7,525 nt of DNA from Thermoplasmata archaeon (GTDB lineage: Archaea > Thermoplasmatota > Thermoplasmata > Sysuiplasmatales > Sysuiplasmataceae): positions 1 through 7,525 of the forward strand of contig JAJYOM010000069.1 of NCBI GenBank assembly GCA_021796175.1, read 5' to 3'. Below, piece after piece: positions 1 through 5,843 of the stretch; the stretch's first letter is position 1; each line of letters starts with the position of its first letter. The notes beneath the pieces are model-generated. The model was not told where the DNA came from. It saw only the letters and a list, made by a program, of their open reading frames with translations, and ran no database searches. A program made the translations under genes and the position numbers.

Positions 1-21
1 TTAAGGTAGGAATACCGAACG

Positions 22-28
22 TTTATTA
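22..28 (+). promoter_or_regulatory. Candidate archaeal TATA box (box A) for the tricorn gene
   Basis: The motif TTTATTA is centred about 27 nt before the ATG at 52. That is the usual distance between an archaeal TATA box and the transcription start, so the transcript could begin at or next to the ATG and be leaderless, as is common in Thermoplasmata. No Shine-Dalgarno-like sequence precedes the ATG, which fits. A second AT-rich run, GTATAAT at 34-40, lies too close to the ATG to serve a leaderless transcript starting there. The call rests on motif and spacing only. Confidence 0.45.
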
Positions 29-51
29 CCACTGTATAATTGTCAATCAAC

Positions 52-3000
52 ATGAAATGTTACTGCACATATCCTGATGTTTTCGGCGGCAGGCTGGTCT
101 TTGTAAGTGATGACGATCTGTGGTCTACGGATTTGAATGGCAACAGTCCCCAGAGACTGACCACCGGCTTCGGCATAGTCAGCAATCCGCGATTCTCTCA
201 CGACGGAAAATGGATTGCATTCTGCGGTGCACTGAATGCTGAGAGCTCAACGATTGAAGTTTACCTGATTCCGTCCGAAGGAGGCGAAGCCAGGCGGCTA
301 ACGTACTTTGGCAGCTCAATGACTGGCCTGGCGGGCTGGACAGACAGGGGGGAAGTGGTTGTTGCCACTGATGCAGGAACACCCTTCCTGAGATGGAGGG
401 AACTCATAGCCATTTCCACTGACGGGAAAAAGCGCAAAAGATTGAATCTCGGGCCTGCATCCACCATAGAATACGGCGAAAACGGTGTGCTTCTGGGAAG
501 AAACACGGAAGAACTGCTGTTCTGGAAGAGATACAGGGGCGGCCGTAGGGGAAAAGTCTGGTTTGACAGCGGCGGGAAAGGAAAGTTCAGGAAATTCCTT
601 GAGTTTGACGGGAATGTCACATCCCCGATGTTCTTCGGCAACAGCGTTTTCTTCGTCTGCGATCATGAGGGAACCGGGAACCTCTACTCAGTTGATTTGC
701 ACGGGAAAAGGACAAAGAGGCACACTTCAAACACTGACTTTTATGTAAGGAATGCAAGAACAGACGGCAGCAGGATTGTCTATCAGTCCGGCGGGGACAT
801 CTTTGTCTACGACCCCAACAGCGGTGTTTCACGCAAAGTGGACATTGATATACCAAGCAACAGGCAGGGACGAACTCCTCGTTTTGTCTCACCATCTGAA
901 TTCGCCGAAGACTACTCTCTGTCTCCTGCAGGAGAAAGGCTCTCGTTCATAGTCAGGGGAAAGCCGTTCGTTATGGGCAACTGGGAGGGCGCAGTCACTC
1001 AGCCGGGCGTGCGGGATGGTGTGAGATACAAATTCGGCAGCTTCATGCACGACGGCAAATCCGTAGGCCTTGTCTCCGACGAGAGCGGCGAGGAGAAAAT
1101 CGAGATATACGGTATTGACGGGAAGCTCAGGTTAACTGTTGACAGGGACTTCGGCATCATCGAGTACCTTGAACCTTCACCGTCAGATGAAAGCATTGCA
1201 GTTAGCAACAACAGGTTTGAACTCCACATTGTGGATGCTTCGACAGGGAAATCCCGCAGGATGGACAGGAGCGAGTTCGGCATAATCGAAGGTCTCGCCT
1301 GGTCGCCAGATGGCAAGTACCTGGCATATGAATATCCGGAGAGCCAGCACGCAACGACAATCAGGCTTGCCGAAGCTGCCACCGGAAAAGTGACATCTGT
1401 CACGACGCCCAATTCACAGGATTTTTCACCCGCATTCGATCCTGACGGCAGATACCTCTATTTCCTGTCTTACAGGGAATTGAATCCTGTTTATGACAAG
1501 ATAGTATTCGATCTCGGATTCCCGAAGACTGCAAAGCCGTTCATTGTGACACTTAGAAAGGATGTGTCTGCTCCATTCCTGCCATCACCGCGTCCACTGG
1601 TTGTGGAGAAGAAGGATGATAATCAGGAATTCGGCGTTGATACAGACGGGATAGCTGATCGCGTCGAGGCATTCCCGGTGGAAGAGGGTGATTACGTGAA
1701 GATTGCAGGTGTTATGGGAAAAGCACTGTTCCTCTCCTTCCCGGTTGAGGGCGCAAAAAGATACGCACTGTTCTCCGGCGCTTCAAGGCGCGGAACACTT
1801 ACATGCTATGATTTCGACACTTTTTCCGCGGACACGCTTGCGACAGGTGTCACCGATTTCGTTCTCTCTGCAGACTCAAAGACTATGCTGCTCAGATTCG
1901 GTACTGACTTCAGGATAGTGAAGTCAGGAGAGAAGATTGAAGACGGCAAGAACGGCGAACGGTCCAGAGAACCGGGCAGAAAGACCGGTTTTGTGAATCT
2001 GAACCGGATGCGTGTCAGGGTTGAGCCGCCGAAAGAATGGTCACAGATGCTGAGAGAGACCTGGAGGAGGATGAGGGAGAACTACTGGAGGGAGGACCTT
2101 CACGGTGTCGACTGGACTTCCGTCCATGAGCGTTATGCGCCGCTTCTTGACATAATCGGTACACGCAACGAAATGTCCGAGATACTCAAGGAGTTACAGG
2201 GAGAACTGGGTACATCACACTCCTACGAAAGGGGAGGAGACTACAACTCCAGAAGTCCCTATGCAGTCGGCTCGCTTGGTGCAGAGTTCCGGTTCGGTCG
2301 TGGAGGATACGTCATAACAAAGATACTGCGGGGCGACACCACAAACGAGGGGGAGCGATCTCCGCTGATTGGACCGGGCGTGAATGTAAGCGAAGGGGAC
2401 GTGCTGCTCTCCATCAACGGCATCAGGCTCGATGAGGACAGCACTCCCGAAAAGGTGCTGGAGAACCTGGCCGGGGAGCCTGTCACAATCGCAGTCCAGC
2501 ATGGAAGGAAGAAGAATGAATTCACTGTCCGCACACTAAGAAACGACAAATTCCTCTGCTACAGGTCATGGGTCGAAGCAAACAGGAATTTCGTCCATGA
2601 ACACACCGGTGGAAAGGTGGGGTATGTGCATATTCCGGACATGGGACCTAACGGATTTGCAGAATTTCACAGGCTCTATGCTGTTGAATCAGAGAGGGAC
2701 GGCATGATCGTGGATGTGCGTTACAACACGGGCGGCCATGTGTCCTCGCTGCTGCTGGAGAAACTGACTAGGAAGAGAATAGCTTATGGAAGGCCAAGGC
2801 GCGGAAAGGCCGTTCCCTATCCCAGGGATTCGGTCAAGGGTCCGCTCGTTGCTCTGACGAATGAGAATGCCGGCTCCGACGGCGACATATTCAGCCACGG
2901 CTTCAAGCTTTACAGGCTTGGTCCTCTGATAGGGACCAGAACATGGGGTGGTGTCATCGGCATCAACCCGAGGAGCAGGCTCGTTGACGGCACTTTTGTC

Positions 3001-3210
3001 ACTCAGCCGCAGTTTGCATTCTGGTTCAAGGACGTCGGCTGGGGTGTCGAAAACTATGGCACCGATCCCACTGTGGAACTCGAGATCACACCACAGGATT
3101 ACAATGCAGGGCACGATGTTCAGCTCGAGAGAGGCGTCGAGGAGATTAAGAAACTGCTTAGATCGGCCAAGGATATGCTGGATGAGCCTCCCAATCCTGC
3201 TGAGGGATAG
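52..3210 (+). CDS. tri: Tricorn protease (S41-type, 1052 aa)
   Basis: Cytosolic serine protease that cuts oligopeptides from the proteasome into short peptides; the Thermoplasma enzyme forms a hexameric ring. The domain order is complete: a first beta-propeller (about residues 1-290), a second (about 295-650), a C1 helical part (about 655-730), a PDZ domain (about 740-830) and an S41 catalytic C2 domain (about 835-1045). Catalytic residues are present: Ser722-His723 (GTSHSY), nucleophile Ser942-Asp943 (AGSDGD) and Glu1000 (GVENYG). They sit at a constant offset of 23 from published T. acidophilum S745/H746, S965/D966 and E1023. Oxyanion Gly918 corresponds to Gly895. The start at ATG 52 is chosen because it aligns with the Thermoplasma N-terminus (MxxxxxxPDxxG) and fits the TATA spacing; an in-frame TTG at 40 would add four residues. 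Odd points: the residue equivalent to Asp936 is Gly913, and the segment holding Arg131-Arg132 is missing. It is the first gene of a likely three-gene operon. The family call is very secure. Confidence 0.97.
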   Translation: MKCYCTYPDVFGGRLVFVSDDDLWSTDLNGNSPQRLTTGFGIVSNPRFSHDGKWIAFCGALNAESSTIEVYLIPSEGGEARRLTYFGSSMTGLAGWTDRGEVVVATDAGTPFLRWRELIAISTDGKKRKRLNLGPASTIEYGENGVLLGRNTEELLFWKRYRGGRRGKVWFDSGGKGKFRKFLEFDGNVTSPMFFGNSVFFVCDHEGTGNLYSVDLHGKRTKRHTSNTDFYVRNARTDGSRIVYQSGGDIFVYDPNSGVSRKVDIDIPSNRQGRTPRFVSPSEFAEDYSLSPAGERLSFIVRGKPFVMGNWEGAVTQPGVRDGVRYKFGSFMHDGKSVGLVSDESGEEKIEIYGIDGKLRLTVDRDFGIIEYLEPSPSDESIAVSNNRFELHIVDASTGKSRRMDRSEFGIIEGLAWSPDGKYLAYEYPESQHATTIRLAEAATGKVTSVTTPNSQDFSPAFDPDGRYLYFLSYRELNPVYDKIVFDLGFPKTAKPFIVTLRKDVSAPFLPSPRPLVVEKKDDNQEFGVDTDGIADRVEAFPVEEGDYVKIAGVMGKALFLSFPVEGAKRYALFSGASRRGTLTCYDFDTFSADTLATGVTDFVLSADSKTMLLRFGTDFRIVKSGEKIEDGKNGERSREPGRKTGFVNLNRMRVRVEPPKEWSQMLRETWRRMRENYWREDLHGVDWTSVHERYAPLLDIIGTRNEMSEILKELQGELGTSHSYERGGDYNSRSPYAVGSLGAEFRFGRGGYVITKILRGDTTNEGERSPLIGPGVNVSEGDVLLSINGIRLDEDSTPEKVLENLAGEPVTIAVQHGRKKNEFTVRTLRNDKFLCYRSWVEANRNFVHEHTGGKVGYVHIPDMGPNGFAEFHRLYAVESERDGMIVDVRYNTGGHVSSLLLEKLTRKRIAYGRPRRGKAVPYPRDSVKGPLVALTNENAGSDGDIFSHGFKLYRLGPLIGTRTWGGVIGINPRSRLVDGTFVTQPQFAFWFKDVGWGVENYGTDPTVELEITPQDYNAGHDVQLERGVEEIKKLLRSAKDMLDEPPNPAEG

Positions 3211-3231
3211 GTATATGCATCTGACCATAAC

Positions 3232-3238
3232 GGAGTGA
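3232..3238 (+). promoter_or_regulatory. Shine-Dalgarno site of the methyltransferase
   Basis: GGAGTGA lies 7 nt before the ATG at 3246 and resembles the archaeal anti-16S complement GGAGGTGA. It supports that start and shows that this gene is translated from a leadered message, in contrast to tricorn. This fits an internal operon gene, where translation must start inside a longer mRNA. Confidence 0.65.
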
Positions 3239-3245
3239 GAAATCA

Positions 3246-3872
3246 ATGCCAGGCAACCACGAAAACAGCGATCACCACCACAGACACTCCCATAATCATG
3301 ATTCTCCAGACTTCGATCACATAGGCTCTTTCCTTGTATCGGATGAAAGAAGGAAGTGGCAGAATCCTGAGTCGATACTTGAGTCCATCAAAGCACCGCT
3401 TGATGGCATTCTTGTGGACATTGGCTGCGGACCGGGCTTTTTCACACTCCCTGCTGCACTTCGGGCTGGCAACAGAGGCACTGTTGTAGGCATAGATGCG
3501 AGCCGGAAGCTGCTTTCACTCTGCCGGCAGCGGCTCGACGATTCCGGTGTGACGAATGCAGAGCTGCTGATGATTGAGCTCGACGAACACATACCGCTCA
3601 GCGACGGCAGCTCTGATTTCATACTGATGGCAAATGTGCTCCACGATTTCACAAAACCGGAACATATGCTCAGGGAATCCTTCAGGATACTCAGGAAAGG
3701 CGGCATGTTCGTCGATATAGACTGGAAGGCGGAAGCTGCTGAATTCGGCCCGCCCGAAGGAATCAGGTTTTCTCTTGAAAAGAGCGAAAACATGATCGTG
3801 CATGCTGGTTTCACAGTTCGCTCTCTGCCTGAGATCGGACCATTCCACTACTGCATCATTGCCGGGAAATAG
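3246..3872 (+). CDS. Class I SAM-dependent methyltransferase with His-rich N-terminus (208 aa)
   Basis: Predicted cytosolic methyltransferase using S-adenosylmethionine; the substrate is not identifiable. Motif I is VDIGCGPGF at residues 57-65, the ribose-binding acidic residue is Asp84 in VGIDAS, motif III lies in SDFILMANVLHDF (123-135), and the late strand LRKGGMFVDIDWK (149-161) is followed by GPP (168-170). This matches the UbiE/methyltransferase-type-11 group of Rossmann-fold enzymes, at the size of a minimal catalytic domain. The first 25 residues are unusual: eight histidines (5, 10, 11, 12, 14, 16, 18, 25) with Asp and Asn between them, which suggests metal binding, before the conserved part begins near residue 26. 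The start is backed by the Shine-Dalgarno site GGAGTGA. It lies 35 nt after tricorn and 52 nt before the S9 peptidase, so co-transcription is likely, but a functional link to peptide breakdown is unproven. The fold is secure, the role unknown. Confidence 0.88.
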   Translation: MPGNHENSDHHHRHSHNHDSPDFDHIGSFLVSDERRKWQNPESILESIKAPLDGILVDIGCGPGFFTLPAALRAGNRGTVVGIDASRKLLSLCRQRLDDSGVTNAELLMIELDEHIPLSDGSSDFILMANVLHDFTKPEHMLRESFRILRKGGMFVDIDWKAEAAEFGPPEGIRFSLEKSENMIVHAGFTVRSLPEIGPFHYCIIAGK

Positions 3873-3924
3873 CTTGTGTTGCCAACCGGCAAAGGTTATG
3901 CACCTGATCGCGATACACAGGCGC

Positions 3925-5817
3925 ATGAGAAAAGTCGAAGCTGATGATTTCTACAAGCTGAGATTCGTCAACGATCCACAGGTTTCAGGCAGGAAGGTTG
4001 CATTTGTTGTCTCAAAGCCGGACAGGAACGGCGATGAGTACAATTCAACCATCTGGATATATGACGGCAGGAACAGGCGGTTCACCCACGGCCCGAAGGA
4101 CAGCAGGCCAAGGTGGTCGGCAGACGGCAGGAAGATGGCTTTTGTGTCAAAGCGGGGGAAGGACAAGAAGAGCCAGATTATGGCAATTGCAGCAGACGGC
4201 GGGGAGGCGGAAGTTGTCTGCGAATTTGACGGTGAAATTGGAGACATCGCATGGGCAGGTGACGGCAGGAGCGTTTTCTTCCTCGGAACTGCGCAGAAAG
4301 GCGACAGGAAGGATGATGTCAAGCGCATCACCAAGTATCCATTCTACTTCAACGGAAAGGGTTTCATACACGACAGGGAAACGCATGTCTATCATGCAGG
4401 GCCTGGAGGAAAACCAAAGCAGATCACAAGCGGTCCTTTCACTGTGAATTCCTTCGACGTCGTCCCCGGCAGAGACATGCTTGTACTGTCACTCAGGATG
4501 GATGAGTGGGATGTCAATACAAGTGACATATACAGCTGCACTTTCGACGGGAAGAAGCTGAAGAGCCTGACTGGCCAGCCTGCAAACAACGATCTGCCTT
4601 CAGTTTCTCCTGACGGCGGAACTGTTGCCTTCCTTCACAAAGGCAAGGAAAAGGGGCTGTTTGCGCATGAAAGGCTTTGTTTCGTTCCAGTGACGGGCGG
4701 CAAAGTCACCGAGAGCGGGGGCCCGGATCTCAACATAGGGAATGGCCTCAATTCAGATTCACGCGTTGCAACTGATGTGACGCTCAGATGGTCCGATGAC
4801 GGCGCTTCTGTGTACTTCATATCCACTGACGGCGGGAACTGCGATCTGTACAGGTGCGACGTCCGGACGCTTCACAACAGCCGGGTGCTCGGAGGCATCG
4901 GCAGCATAGAGTCATTTGACTTTTTCGGTGAAGGTTTTGCACTGGTTGCACAGACAGCGTCCGAACCCGTGGAGCTCTTTGTTCACTCCGGCGGAAAAAA
5001 CAGGAGAGTGACAAACTTCAACAGCGCCATGCGGTCCCGGGGACTGCAGGAGCCAAAACACATCGAGTTCAAGTCGTTTGACGGCCGCCCCATCGACGGA
5101 TGGGTCCTCAGCGGTTCAGCGAGGAAGGGCTCACCTGCGGTGCTGGAGATACATGGAGGACCGAAGACAGCGTACGGCAATGCGTTCGAATTTGAATTCC
5201 ATTACCTCGCATCCAACGGCTACAGCGTGATGTACTGCAACCCAAGGGGAAGCGACGGCTACTCAGAGGAGTTTGCAATGCAGGTGAAGGGGCACTTCGG
5301 TGAAGGCGATTACAGGGACCTCATGCAATTCGTCGATGTGTGCCTTGAGGAACACAGCGGATGGGACGGGAAGAGGCTTGGGGTGACAGGCGGCTCCTAT
5401 GGCGGGTTCATGACAAACTGGATAGTGGGCCATACAGACAGGTTCAGGGCTGCGGTCACACAGCGCTCGATTTGCAACCAGACTTCATTCTACGGCACTT
5501 CGGACATAGGGCCCTTTTTCAACAGCGACCAGATTGGCGGCAGCATATGGGAGAACACCGAGGGCTACTGGGAGAAATCGCCGCTGAAATATGCGGTGAA
5601 TGTCAAGACGCCTCTCCTCATCATACACTCGGAAGAGGATTACAGGTGTCCCGTGGAGCAGGCATACCAGATGTACACTGCGCTACGCCAGCAGGGCAAG
5701 GTTGTTGAAATGGAGCTGTTTCCCGGCGAGAACCATGATCTGTCCAGGGCTGGCAAGCCGAAACACAGGGTGAGGAGGCTTTCCTCTATCAAAGGATGGT
5801 TTGACAGGCACCTGTAA
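3925..5817 (+). CDS. S9C-family acylaminoacyl peptidase / oligopeptidase, YuxL-like (630 aa)
   Basis: Predicted cytosolic serine peptidase of the prolyl oligopeptidase clan that removes blocked (acylated) residues or dipeptides from short peptides. The N-terminal half (about 1-365) is a beta-propeller with repeated blade signatures such as SADGR and SPDGG, which gates access. The C-terminal half (about 375-630) is an alpha/beta hydrolase with HGGP at 410-413 (oxyanion region), NPRGSDGY from 439, nucleophile Ser491 in GGSYGGF, Asp572 in SEEDYRCP and His604 in GENHDLSR. Spacing and length are normal for the family, and the stretch QRSICNQTSFYGTSDIG resembles Bacillus YuxL. The start at ATG 3925 is preferred because MRKVEADDFYKLRFVNDPQ matches the typical family N-terminus. 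The reading frame stays open upstream, with another ATG at 3898 (nine more residues) and one at 3802 that would overlap the methyltransferase. There is no signal peptide or membrane segment. Last gene of the likely operon; with tricorn it forms a plausible peptide-recycling pair. Exact specificity (acylaminoacyl versus dipeptidyl) cannot be told. Confidence 0.93.
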   Translation: MRKVEADDFYKLRFVNDPQVSGRKVAFVVSKPDRNGDEYNSTIWIYDGRNRRFTHGPKDSRPRWSADGRKMAFVSKRGKDKKSQIMAIAADGGEAEVVCEFDGEIGDIAWAGDGRSVFFLGTAQKGDRKDDVKRITKYPFYFNGKGFIHDRETHVYHAGPGGKPKQITSGPFTVNSFDVVPGRDMLVLSLRMDEWDVNTSDIYSCTFDGKKLKSLTGQPANNDLPSVSPDGGTVAFLHKGKEKGLFAHERLCFVPVTGGKVTESGGPDLNIGNGLNSDSRVATDVTLRWSDDGASVYFISTDGGNCDLYRCDVRTLHNSRVLGGIGSIESFDFFGEGFALVAQTASEPVELFVHSGGKNRRVTNFNSAMRSRGLQEPKHIEFKSFDGRPIDGWVLSGSARKGSPAVLEIHGGPKTAYGNAFEFEFHYLASNGYSVMYCNPRGSDGYSEEFAMQVKGHFGEGDYRDLMQFVDVCLEEHSGWDGKRLGVTGGSYGGFMTNWIVGHTDRFRAAVTQRSICNQTSFYGTSDIGPFFNSDQIGGSIWENTEGYWEKSPLKYAVNVKTPLLIIHSEEDYRCPVEQAYQMYTALRQQGKVVEMELFPGENHDLSRAGKPKHRVRRLSSIKGWFDRHL

Positions 5818-5819
5818 TG

Positions 5820-5833
5820 CGGGCGCGCGCCCG
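5820..5833. repeat. Perfect 14-nt GC palindrome in the convergent intergenic gap
   Basis: CGGGCGCGCGCCCG equals its own reverse complement and fills much of the 26-nt gap between the stop of the S9 peptidase (5817) and the stop of the kinase (5844, - strand). In RNA from either strand it can fold into a 5-bp stem with a GCGC loop. The centre is alternating G and C. No T-tract follows on either side, so it does not look like a classic archaeal T-rich terminator, but its position suits a bidirectional 3'-end signal or an mRNA-stabilising hairpin. The palindrome is certain, the role is inferred. Confidence 0.85.
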
Positions 5834-5843
5834 TCCAGGGCGG

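Noticed and set aside
40..51. TTG at 40 as the tricorn start, adding four residues
   Set aside because: ATG 52 aligns directly with the Thermoplasma N-terminus and lies at the right distance from the TATA-like box.
3216..3239. Seven-codon frame MHLTITE before the methyltransferase as a leader peptide
   Set aside because: Too short and without a ribosome site; there is no attenuator-like structure. The sequence likeness to the second gap is noted as a finding instead.
2689..3246. Antisense open frame of 185 residues opposite the tricorn catalytic domain
   Set aside because: It lies opposite a strongly conserved coding region, has no recognisable domain, and is expected by chance at this base composition. 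The same holds for the other opposite-strand and shifted frames.
3802..3924. Longer S9 peptidase starting at 3802 and overlapping the methyltransferase
   Set aside because: The extra 41 residues do not look like the family, and the usual N-terminal pattern begins at ATG 3925. ATG 3898 remains possible but less likely.
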